Positions 1-9,939 of a DNA stretch of 64,000 nt are shown here, piece after piece; within the stretch, counting starts at the first letter, position 1; each line of letters starts with the position of its first letter. The notes under the pieces were generated by a model, which had not been told where the DNA came from, searched no databases, and was given only the letters and a program-made list of their open reading frames with translations. Both the position numbers and the translations under genes were made by a program. Source of the stretch: Chaetomium olivaceum (Eukaryota > Ascomycota > Sordariomycetes > Sordariales > Chaetomiaceae); contig JAYWVB010000013.1 of NCBI GenBank assembly GCA_039881045.1, positions 496,001 to 560,000 of the forward strand, in the 5' to 3' direction.

Positions 1-374
1 TGCCATTGACGTTGGCCAGACACAGGTTGAGGTCGACCCAGGTAGCGTGTTGCTCAGAGAGGGGCTGGTCATCGCCGCAAATGCAGTTGAGGCGGCCCTT
101 GATCTCGCCAAGCTCACCGACGCTGTGATATGCTGTGGTGGTTGGTCAGCTATGTACCATCACTCTATTTCCGTCTGTGAAGACTGGAGAGAGAGAGGCT
201 GGAGTTAGTGGTGTTTGGATGCTTACAGCAGTGGGGGATGAAACCACCCTCGAGGCCAGGGGTGTCCGAGCTATTCATGGCGGCGAGACCACCCAGCTCC
301 TGGTCGGGAATAACGGCAGCTGTGGCAACAGCAGCGCCGAGAAGAGAAGTAACGAGCTTGAGAATGGTGACCAT
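1..374 (-). CDS. Secreted cyanovirin-N-fold (CVNH) protein, 3' part outside window
   Basis: Two exons are visible: 374-227 and 132-1 (running off the left edge). The intron 226-133 has a GTAAGC donor and a CAG acceptor and splits a codon after its first base. The start is the ATG at 374. Residues 1-20 are a clear signal peptide (MVTILKLVTSLLGAAVATAA). After the join the protein reads GGFIPHCSYHSVGELGEIKG, then LNCICGDD and WVDLNLCLANVNG. The GGF..C start, the central cysteine pair and the LDLNxCLxNxNG-like motif are hallmarks of the CVNH lectin-like fold. Fungal CVNH proteins are often secreted or carbohydrate-binding; the ligand of this one is unknown. The C-terminus is missing, so total length and further domains cannot be judged. 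Confidence 0.72.
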
Positions 375-473
375 GATGACTGACGACTTGGTATTTTGGT
401 GGTTTTTGTGTTTTGTTTGAGTTTTCTTGTGATATGAGAGAGAGTTCAAGTGTCACCAGAACCAGGAAGGGCC

Positions 474-479
474 TTTATA
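474..479 (-). promoter_or_regulatory. TATA box of the CVNH gene
   Basis: Read on the minus strand this is TATAAA within GATATAAAGGCCC, 100 bp upstream of the CVNH start codon. Position and sequence suit a fungal core promoter. Confidence 0.45.
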
Positions 480-1313
480 TCCCTCGAGCACAACCACCCG
501 CCTTCCAGCCCTTTTGCTTGCGCGTTGCAGAATTTTGCACGCGCCTTCATCTGTCTGAACTCATGCCTTTCCACACCCATTGTTCGTTCATTCAAATTCA
601 GGCACCCGTTGTACCCTGGTGGCTCTTATCTCCCACACCTTCCTTCACACAATACCTCCTAGGAGCTGGCCAAAAAGACGGGGCCTCACATATAAGAGGC
701 AGACACCAGACCAAACCAGATCAAACCAAACAATCGTGGCCGGGAAGGGATTGTTCGCAATGGGTGCAACGCCGAGTACATATTCCAAAGCGTCTACCAG
801 CGTAAAAACCTCGATATCGAGAAGCTCTGAGAGCACAGGCATGCCCATCAACAAGAAAAGCAAGCAAGGAAAGCAAGCAAGCAGATCAAGATAGAACATA
901 AAACACGTAACATTTCATAACGACGTACAGCCCAACCTGTTCGGGCATCTCTATCCCACAACCAACAAACAACCACCCCCACCAAATCTCGTCCATGCTT
1001 CCCAAACAAACCCCCTCCTAACCCACACAAACAAGGCCAAATCGCCATACCCAGAAGAAGCCGTTCTTACAACCCCCCCTTCCCCCCACACTCCCAAGTC
1101 CCCCAAAACATGCGGTATTACCCCGGACGACGAATCGACGCAGGGGTAAGAGGATGATGCTAAGAAAACCCTCAATATTAACCACTGCACTGACCGTGGA
1201 CCAGACAACCCAAAATCCGCGAAAGCCCCGACAGCCCACTCAGAGTAAAAAAAAATGGGAAAAGAAGGGAAGAGAGAGAGAGAAAAGGAAAACACAAATT
1301 TTAGGCTTCTCGC
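480..1313. other. Intergenic: CVNH upstream / SMC4 downstream
   Basis: No convincing coding signal on either strand. It holds the distal promoter of the CVNH gene and the 3' flank of SMC4, with short AAGCAAGCAAGG-type repeats near 858-886 and an AG-rich stretch near 1245-1290. Confidence 0.5.
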
Positions 1314-4300
1314 TCATCGCACACGATGGGGAAGAACAGAAGGACGAACCTGTTGTGATGACTGCGTTTGCAAGTGCTGCTGTTGTCCTCTACCCTGCTG
1401 CCCCTGACCCTGCCCCTGCTGCTGCTGCTGCCCGCCATGCCCGGGCTGGTTGCGGCCCAGGACATAATCGCGGTTCTCGATGGTCACGCTCTTGGTCATG
1501 TGGTTGACCTTGTAGACGCCGACTAGGCGGGCGGCCAGCTCGAACATGTTGTTGCGCAGCGAGATGACGATGAACTGCGCGTTCTTGGTGCGCTCTTTGA
1601 TGTAGTTGGCCACGATGGACACCTGCGGGGGTGCTTGTCAGTACTTATCGCAGGCTGGGTGAGGGAAGGGGGGGCTGTGGTTGAAAGGGGTACGAGGGGG
1701 TTCGCAACAACAAAAGCTTAGTAGTAACTCACATTCCTGAAATCCAACGCCGCATCGATCTCGTCCATGACGTACAACGGCGTCGGCTTGTAGTGATGCA
1801 GCGCAAACACTAGCGCGAGCGAGCTCAGCGTCTTCTCGCCACCGGACAAGTTGCCGATGTTCTTCCACGACTTCTTGGGCGGCATCACGCTGAAGAGGAT
1901 GCCCTCGCTGAACGGGTCGAGCGAATCTACCAGCTCCAGCTCGGCGTTGCCGCCCATCGTGATCATCTGGTACATTTCCTTGAGCCGCAGCGAGATGGTG
2001 CTGAAGCCTTCCATAAAGCCCTCGAGGCGCAGCCGGCGGAGGTCGTCGCACCGCTTCTTGGCCGCGTCGCGCTGTGAGATGGCGCTGGCGAGGTCCGAGG
2101 ATCGGGCGGCGTGTTCTTCGACGCGGCGGCGGTATTCGGCGAGCACACCGAGGTCGACGTTGACATTTTGTGTCTTCTCTTCCAGTGCCGCAATTTCGCC
2201 GAGGAGGGTCTTCTTGTTCATGTCCGCGAGTTCGTCCTTGCTGTATTGCGGGAGCTCCAGAGGTGCCGGCCGCCGTCGTTCCTGTGTCGACTGGGTCACT
2301 GTTTCATCCTCGCCCTCAGCTTCGGCTTGTAACTGAGCCGACGCATCTTCCATTTCGGCATCTTCCATTTCCACATCTCCATCTACGTCGTCATCGTCAT
2401 TGTTTTGAGGGTTTGGAGGGGTTTGAGGTCTCGCAGGGGCCGCAGAGCTGCTGCCGGATTCAAGGTCCGCAATGTTCTGAAGTACGAGCTTTGAGCGCTT
2501 TTCCTCCCAATGGTACCGCTTCCGTTGGTTGTCAGAAAGAACCTTTTGGCTCTCCTCAAGCTTGTTGCGCATCTCGATCTCGCTGGCTCGGGTCTCGTTG
2601 AGCTCGGCGGTTTTGCCATCCAGCTCGGCCTTCATCTCGGCGAGCTCCTGCTTCTTGGCTGCCAGTGCCTCCTTAGCTTCCTCGACCCTAGTCTTGTAGT
2701 CCTCGGCCTTGTCGCCCTGGTTCTGGATCTCCGCTTCGAGCTTCTCAGAATCCCGGGTAGCAGCCTCGAGCTCCTTGGACGCCTTCGCGTGGTCCTTCCT
2801 CAGCTTAGTTAGCTGCTTCTCCGCCTTGGCCTTGCGGACTTCTGCGTTGGACACCTCCTCATTTTGCGACGCGATTTCTTCCTTGAGCGCATCTACCGTC
2901 GCTCTCTTGGCGCGGAGCTTCTCACCACCGATCTCCATAATCTTGTCCTGGAGGGCCTTGATCTCCTCCTCTACGCTCGAGGTTTCGCCATTTAGCCTCT
3001 CGATGTCCCTGTTAAGCTTGGCGATCTCCTTCTCGAGGGTGACAATGCGGCTGTCATCGGTCTTGGACGGCTGGTGCTCTTTGCTGAGTTCCTTAATTCG
3101 GCGCTGGGCATCGGCCAGTTTCCTCGCTGAGCTTTCCACTTCGAGGTTGATCTTTTGCATCTTGGTGTCGAGCTCCGGGATCTGCTCTTTGAGAGACCGA
3201 ATCCTACCCTCGAGCTCTCGCTGCCGCTCCTGGAATTCCTGGAACGCTTGCTCCAGCTCGTCGCGGTCCGCCTCGAATTTGGAGACCTGCTCCCTGCTGG
3301 TGCCAGACGCAAGCTTCGAAGACATGAGCCCCTTCTTGACCGTAGAACCACCTCCAGACATAGTACCGGACTTGTCGATCAGTTCACCAGCCAGGGTGAC
3401 AACGCGCCAGCGCCTGGCGCCGTAGGCGATGCGGTTTGCCTGGGCCAGGTCCTTAGCCACGAGAGTGTCTTGCAGTGCGTGGTAGAATGCCGGTCGGAAC
3501 TTGTCATCCTTAGGCTTGACAAGGTCAAACAGGCGTGGTGCATTTTCGGGCGTCTGGATTTGGGACAGGTCGCGGGACCTCAACTTGTCGAGGCAGATGA
3601 AGTTACCGCGCCCAAGATTCGTCTTCCTCAGGTACTCGATGCATTGCTGACCCGCCTCGACGGTGTCGGTGACAAAGTTGTCGAGCGCGCCACAGGCTGT
3701 CGAAATGGCAACGTCGTACATCTGATCGATGGCGCCCAGGTTCCCAAGACGGCCGTGGAAGCCGTCGATACGGCCTGACTCCTTCATGCGCATTAGGGCG
3801 GTGAGAACATTACCTTGTGTTTGGGTGGCAGAGAGGCTCGACCGGGCTTCGTCGGCCTTTTGCCGGGCGTTCGAAAGCTGCGCGCGTAGTTTGGGTTCTT
3901 CCTGCGTGAGCTTCTCCAACTCCGTGACGGCTCTCCTCCCCTCCTTTTGGAGGGCCGCCTTATCAGCCTGGCATTGCTTGAGCTCCTCCGCCTTGGCTTC
4001 TTGACTCTCCTCAATGGCCGCAATCTTGGCTTGCATCTCCTCGAGCGCGACGGCACCAGCGCTAGCCTTCTCTCGAAGAATGGTCATCTCGCTCTCGGCA
4101 ACGGCGATGGCAGATTGCTTCTGGTTGATCTTGTCCTTCCAAGGCTCGAGCGACTTTTGCTTTGCGGCGATCTGATCGGAGAGATGCTGGGTTTTGCCCT
4201 TCAGGCTGTCGCGGATGACGGCAAGTTCAGCCTCCTCCTCCTTAACCCGCTGCTCGAGCGAGACGATCTCTTCGGCCCAAGTCTCGATATCGTTGGCACA

Positions 4301-6049
4301 CTGCTCAATAGTCTGCTCGGCCTCAAAAGTGGAACCTTCGGCGTTGGCGATGGTTTTCTCTAGCTTCTTCCTCTTGTCCGCGAGGAACTTTCGCTTCTCG
4401 TCGAACTTGACGCGCTCTTGGTCGAATTTGGTCATCTCCTTGATCAAAGCTTGGGCCTCCTTATCCTGAGCATCGTACTCCTTGCTACCTTTTGAGTAGC
4501 CTTTCTCCAACTGCTTGATGATTTGCTCGCTGCCGTGGTGCCTCTCGAGTTCCGCGTCAAGCTCGGCCTGCATCTGGCCAATTGCCTCCTCCGTGACGGC
4601 GATATTGTCATCGCATTCGCCGACGTAGAGCTGGTACAGCGCAGATTGTTTCATGACAAGCTCGTTTTCATCCCGAATGTATGCCAGGGCCTTCTCCTTC
4701 TTGTCTTCGAGCCCGTTCTTTTCCTTCTCCACATGCTGGACACGGCCACTCTTTTCCACGCAGATTTCGTTGAGGGTTTCGACCTCGGTGGCGGCCTCCT
4801 CGATCGGCGTCTTGTACTTGGATGTGCCGATGATATCCTCCAGATACTCGAGCAGGCCGTCTTCATGCTCGTTGCCCGCTTTGGCCTTCATCTGGGCGAT
4901 GGACTCAACCTCACCCTGGAGAATCAAGAATCGCTTGTGGTCCAAATCCACACCGCGGTCACGCAGCAATTGTGTCACGGTCGTGAAGTTGGAGTTCTTG
5001 TCGTCGATATAATATTGGCTCGAGTTGTTCTTGAATGCCTTGCGCGAGATCTTCAGCTCGGAATTGGGGATGACCTCGGAACCTCCTCCAGGTTGGTCCA
5101 TAACCTCGCAAAAGTGCACGGAAACCTCGCAGTGGTTCAAATTTGGGTATTGCGCAGAGTTGTGAATGAGGGCGGAGATTTTGCCCTGTCTCATCTTGCT
5201 GGCTCGGAAACCAAAGACGAAGAGCAAGGAGTCAATGACATTGGATTTGCCAGAACCGTTCGGCCCGACGACGGATGAAAAAGAGGCGTGGAAAGGTCCC
5301 ACTTCCTGCGTCCCGGCGTAACTCTTGAAGTTCGTAAGGACGAGCTTGGTAATGACGGTACGCGCCTTCGGTCCGGTTTCCTCCACGGTCGGAATCGCCA
5401 TGGTGCGCGACTTGAGGATGATGTCCATGGGCTTCTCGAGAACGGTGTCCATGGCCTTGATGGGCTTGGCGGCCGCCAGCATCGTCTCGTCTTCTTGGCG
5501 GCGCTGTTCGTTGGCGGCGGTGGTTGTGATATCGGCGAACGGGACATTATGGAGGTTGGCCGGTGATACCGACATTTTTGGCGAACGCTTTGGGGGTCGT
5601 AGTTCGGGGGTGGCCGACTTGCTCGCGCGGGGCGCAACACTCCTCCGGCCAACCGGGGTTTGGGCCGGGGCCGGCCTTTTAGGTGCGACCTCTTCGTCCT
5701 CCTCTACCTCCTCTGGCGCTGTGGTTGTCGCTGTGGACGTCGAGGCCACTGTCTGATCGGGGTCGAGCACTTCGCTTGATTCGACGATGGAAGGTGCCGG
5801 GGCGCTGCTCTTCTTAGGGGGGCGCCCACGACGCTTAGGGGCCGGTGCTGGTACTGCTGGTGGGGCTGGCGTTGGTGTCTCCGCGGCAGTTCTCTTCCTT
5901 CCAGCTGCACGGCGAGGTGTCACTGCTGGCGCAGGTGTAAAGTCGTCTCCGCTATCCTCGGCATCTTGGGGCACGTCGGGCATGTCCTCATCCGACGACT
6001 CGATGACGGCGGTGCGCCGGGTGGCCCGCCGCGTTGGCCGTGTTGACAT
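1314..6049 (-). CDS. smc4: Condensin subunit SMC4
   Basis: Exons 6049-1733 and 1622-1314; the 110-nt intron (GTGAGT to CAG) is phase 0. Predicted length 1541 aa, normal for fungal SMC4. After a basic, Pro/Ser-rich N-terminus, Walker A (GPNGSGKSN) lies near residue 260, then a long coiled coil, a hinge near 755-870, the return coiled coil, the ABC signature (LSGGEKTLSSLAL) near 1400 and Walker B with D-loop (YVMDEIDAALD) near 1425. The intron falls directly after Walker B, so the second exon supplies the last helix/strand region (SIVANYIKERTKNAQFIVIS). SMC4 pairs with SMC2 in condensin to compact mitotic chromosomes. The last ~40 residues are Q/G-rich, beyond the usual end at SVTIENRDYV. The start was chosen at MSTRPTRR because longer in-frame sequence upstream looks like leader. 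Confidence 0.96.
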
Positions 6050-6505
6050 GGCGAAAGGGTATCTGGAAGAAGAAGGTTGCAAAGAAAAAGGTACGAATAC
6101 GTCACAGACGGGAGAGAAAAACCATACAAATGCGACCGGGCGGTGGTTCGCGGATGGCGCAGTCGCGGTCTCCAAATGGCAGGCGCGAAAAGGATGCTGG
6201 TCGTTGGGGAGCCCCGCTGTGTTGACATTTGATTGATTGATTTGATTGTAAACAATCACTCAGCCACAGAGCAAGCCACTGAAACAGTCGACCCCTCACC
6301 TTTGCTTGGCGCAGCATTAACCCCCGATAATAACAAATAACTACCTTACACGCGATTAATAAAACACAGGATAAAACGATGCTAGTTCTTTGTTGACACT
6401 TGCATCAATCGGGTCATCGGAGCTTCACCTCCTTTCTCTCACACGACCAAGCTCGACCAGCGGCGGTTTCGGTTACCATTCACGGAGCTCGCCTCTACCG
6501 CGAAA
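6050..6505. promoter_or_regulatory. Divergent promoter region SMC4 / ELYS-like gene
   Basis: 456 bp between two start codons facing away from each other. It holds both leaders and core promoters. No strong TATA element stands out. Confidence 0.5.
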
Positions 6506-7517
6506 ATGCTAGACTTTTCCCAATTCGCCGCCGCATTCCCGACCGACGGGCCGAAGCCATACGACCAAAATGGCGTGCGGGAGATCGAGACCTTCCGCAA
6601 GTCATTCGAGGGCGTCTTGTTTATCGACCGCGTTCTGAAAGCGCTAGGAATTAGCGAGGGTGTGTCACAAATTCCAATCCCAGTTATTCCCACTGGCACC
6701 TCATGTTCGCGCTGCATCCTTCCCAAAAACTAACCACAGAGTCTTTTCCCGCGCAGGCAAAGCATACCCTCCCCGAGGCGACAGCGGCCTGCGGGCGTTG
6801 CACAAGCAGATCTGCGACACCAAGGTGTCCGCGCACGCCAAGCTCTCCGTCTTCTACTACCTGCTGCTGGACTACGACGAGCTGCGGGGCGCTCGGTCCG
6901 ACCTGGCCGAGGCGCTGGCCGAGGAGTCCGGCCTGCCGGCCAACTACCAGCTGCTGATGCGCGGGCTGTGGCACATGGACCGCGGCGAGTTCAAGTTCGC
7001 GCTCGAGCACCTCGCCCACCCGTCCCTACCCTCCGAGTTCGCCGACGACATCATCACCGTGCTCGTGCGCCACGCCAAGGCCGACGACTACAGCCTGCCC
7101 CTCGCCTACTACCACACCACACAACCGGTCCTCCAAACCTCCGAGGCACTCGAACTGCTCTTCGGCGCGCTGGCGCGCACGAGCGTGGCGGAGGCCCTGT
7201 ACTTTTCGCGGGCGCGCCCCGAGGCGGCGCGGCAGCAGCTGTTTGAGCGGCTGGTGGCGTCGGTGCTGGAGCACCCCGAGGCGGCCGGCGCGCGCGGCAA
7301 GGAGCTGGTCAGCCTGCCGCTGACGGCGGCCGAGGAGCGCTGGTTCCAGGAGTACGTCGGCGTCGGCGAGGGCCGCAAGTCCAAGAACGCAAAGGCCGTC
7401 GCGCAGATGCGCCAGGTCGTCACGGGCCGCCACCGCGGGCCTATCCCGGTGGGCGGGCTGGGCGGGCAGGGCGGGCAGGGAGCTGCTGCTGCTGCTGCTG
7501 TTCGGGCGGGGCGGTGA
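6506..7517 (+). CDS. ELYS-domain nuclear pore complex assembly protein
   Basis: Exons 6506-6659 and 6757-7517, joined at phase 1 by a 97-nt intron (GTGTGT donor, GCGCAG acceptor); product about 304 aa. The joined protein reads LDFSQFAAAFP, then a helical block with SVFYYLLLDYDEL, FKFALEHLAHPSL, YYHTTQP and LFGALARTSVAEALYFSR. This order of helices matches the fungal ELYS-like family (PF13934), relatives of vertebrate ELYS/MEL-28 and fission yeast Ely5, which associate with the Y-subcomplex of the nuclear pore. The end carries a basic KSKNAKAVAQMRQV segment and then a Gly/Ala-rich tail. It shares a divergent promoter with SMC4. Confidence 0.85.
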
Positions 7518-7848
7518 TGGTTGAGTGATGGATAGTGTGAGATTATGGTGTCGTGGGTTGCTGTTTAGGGATATATATAGATGGGGGGCATAGCGATGGC
7601 GTTTAGGATTTACGCGGAATACCATGGCGCCAAAAGAAGGTTAACAGTCGCGTTTTACCTTAGGAATATTCTCAACTTGTGCGCCCGTGGCCAAGAGCGA
7701 GAGCAAGAAACACGGGCAAGTAGTTGGCAGGTTGGCCATTGAGCTGTGTTTATCATTGTATTCCACACGACCTTAACTATTCGATACCAACGCCCGCGAC
7801 ATGATACGTCCCCTGATAATTCTACCGACAAGAATGTGACGATATACC
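7518..7848. other. Convergent 3' intergenic region
   Basis: 331 bp between the end of the ELYS-like gene and the end of the small secreted protein gene. AT-richer than the flanking genes; TATATATAGAT near 7570 probably belongs to a 3' UTR. No coding signal seen. Confidence 0.5.
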
Positions 7849-8147
7849 TTATTCCTCCGCTCCAATGCACCAAAAATCATTCGGAGCGGTGGCCTAAAAG
7901 TGTGTTAGCAACTACTACAAAACGTTGATTAGTATCCAGTCGAGAGTCGAGGCATACTCCGTTGTTCCGGCACTGGAGATTATATTAGCTGAGATATACA
8001 TTTAGGTTAGGGCGAATATATACGCACCACGATAGGGTTGAATATGCATCCACTGCCACCAGGACAGTCACCACAGTCTTGGACACATTTCACCGCGGAA
8101 GCAGTCGCCCAAAGGCTTGCAACAAGAGTAAAAAGGACGATTCTCAT
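7849..8147 (-). CDS. Tiny secreted six-cysteine protein (spliced, about 60 aa)
   Basis: Proposed exons 8147-8028, 7972-7958 and 7893-7849, all joined at phase 0. Intron 1 (8027-7973) runs GTGCGT to TCCAG; intron 2 (7957-7894) runs GTATGC, with GCTAAC 12 nt before TTTTAG. Residues 1-18 (MRIVLFTLVASLWATASA) form a signal peptide. The mature chain has cysteines spaced C-x3-C-x2-C-x5-C-x6-C-x12-C, and the ORF ends at GAEE. Total 60 residues, so about 42 after cleavage. Alternatives: intron 2 retained (about 70 aa ending HRSE, also six Cys), or the 15-nt middle exon skipped (five Cys). A TATA box (8298-8303) and a 13-bp repeat array lie upstream. No family recognised; it may be an effector, defensin-like or other cysteine-knot-type peptide. 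Confidence 0.5.
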
Positions 8148-8184
8148 GTTGGCTAGTTCGAGGGTACACTAGGGTTTGGCGTTA

Positions 8185-8249
8185 TCAGAGTGTGTTGTTA
8201 GAGTGTGTCGTCAGAGTGTGTTGTCAGAGTGTATTGTCAGAGTGTGTTG
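8185..8249. repeat. 13-bp minisatellite, five units
   Basis: Five consecutive 13-mers: TCAGAGTGTGTTG three times, one copy with TT for TC and a C substitution, one with an A substitution. It lies between the TATA box and start codon of the small secreted protein gene, so probably in its transcribed leader. Confidence 0.85.
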
Positions 8250-8297
8250 ACAAGTTGGTCGTGTTATTCTGCTCTGAAGTACGACACTTTGCTGGTC

Positions 8298-8303
8298 TTT
8301 ATA
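8298..8303 (-). promoter_or_regulatory. TATA box of the small secreted protein gene
   Basis: TATAAA on the minus strand (CGCATATAAAGACC), about 150 bp upstream of the ATG at 8147. It supports transcription of this otherwise easily missed gene. Confidence 0.5.
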
Positions 8304-9939
8304 TGCGAGCTTTGAGGCTCCATGGCGGCCCGGAGTGAGAGTGTCGTGCAACAAATTCCATGTTGTAAGATCTAAGACATGTCTCACTCCAGCAACCGCC
8401 TACCGGCAAATCTATTCTTCTATAAGCATTACACATATCGCCGATCAGTGATGAACCGCCTGAGTAAACCTCTAAGCAGTCACCAAGTTACGCGGCCAAA
8501 TCGGGCACCACGTTCAGCCAGACCGCTGTTTTGGACCTGGCATCTCCGTATAATGCCTGTATACGGATATTCAGTTGTGGTCCGATAGACACATACAAAG
8601 TAATAGTGTTTGTATTCTATACATGGCATCTAGTTAGCTATCTGGGACATACCACGGCAGATGACCTGGAGGCGGGGACCCCGGGAATCTTTCAGCAGGA
8701 TGGAGGGGACTCACCACACCAGACTCGCCAAAAATGCGTGCGCCGTGCGGGCCGGGAGCGAGGAGGAACGAACGCGGTCCGTCTCGAAAGACGCGGGGTC
8801 GATCGCTGGCGATCGACCCGATCTAACTATCCATGTATGGCTGATCAATGGGGTACGGGTCTCTGAAATGGGTAAAAAGAATACCGGTGGCGCTGTTGAT
8901 GCTGCTAGAGGGACGCAGGCATATCATAGTTATCACCAGGCGTGGCGTGTGGTGGTTGGCATCTTGTGAACCAACCATCTATGTATCTGGCCATCTCAGC
9001 TGCCATTGTTGACTGAGTGAGACAGTCAAGAGCAAACATTCGCCGGTCAACTCAACTCCGCATGAGCTAATGTGCCCCCTTCGATAGCCACCTCACCGGT
9101 GCGGAGAGCTGACCAGCCCGCCAGCAGCCCGTCTACCGAGGTGCTGGCGACGGGATCTGGAGGTGTGCCGCCGTTTTCGGTGCGTGTTTTGTCTTTTTTG
9201 TTTGTTTTTTGACTTCATGTTCTTTAAGTCGACGACCTGACGGTAAAGGGGGGGGGGTTGGCCAGGTTGTGCTCGGGCGCAATACTGGCCGTCTTGCGCG
9301 TATTGTTAGTGTTGAATGTTGTCATCTCCATCAAATACTCCTTTTCCAAACTATAACAATCTCATTCAAGACCGAAGCACCCAATCACTCACAATTGGTC
9401 TCAAAATACAAGCTAAAATCTCAACCAAGGTAGACAGTCGCTGCTTTTCGAGCACGTTGGCCAGGGGCTGGTTCATGAACACGCCGACGAGGAGGCGCTC
9501 CTGCTTAGTTACCTTAGGTACGCAGGACCTCGCTGGTGAGAGGGAAGAAGCCGATGCGGACTGGGAAAGGAGTCGTTCTAAAGTCCAGAGCCCCAAATAT
9601 AATTCGATCGCTATAACGCCCCCACACATAGCCACCATGGATATCAAATAAATAACTAAGCCCGTCCCATCCCCACATCCCTCATCTACAACGCATACAT
9701 CTGCTAAAACATACAACATTGCCGCCCTCATCAGATGATGGCTCGGCGACCCATTCGGGCCACTCTCCCCCACACAACTCGAGATCGAGTTGAATTTGCC
9801 CACTCTCTTCCCCCCTTTTAAATCCTGGTCTTGAGCCAGTAACCTCCGTCATCTATTTCAAATCCGCCTCCTCAACCACTGCAAGCCATCCCACTTACCC
9901 CTTCTAGTCTGGCCTGCCTCACTGGTCCCTCCAGTTTCA
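8304..9939. other. Intergenic, no gene recognised
   Basis: 1.6 kb between the small secreted protein promoter and the 3' end of the NPF-motif gene. It holds a G9 run at 9248-9256 and T-rich stretches near 9185-9215. Open frames here are short and unlike known proteins. Confidence 0.4.
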
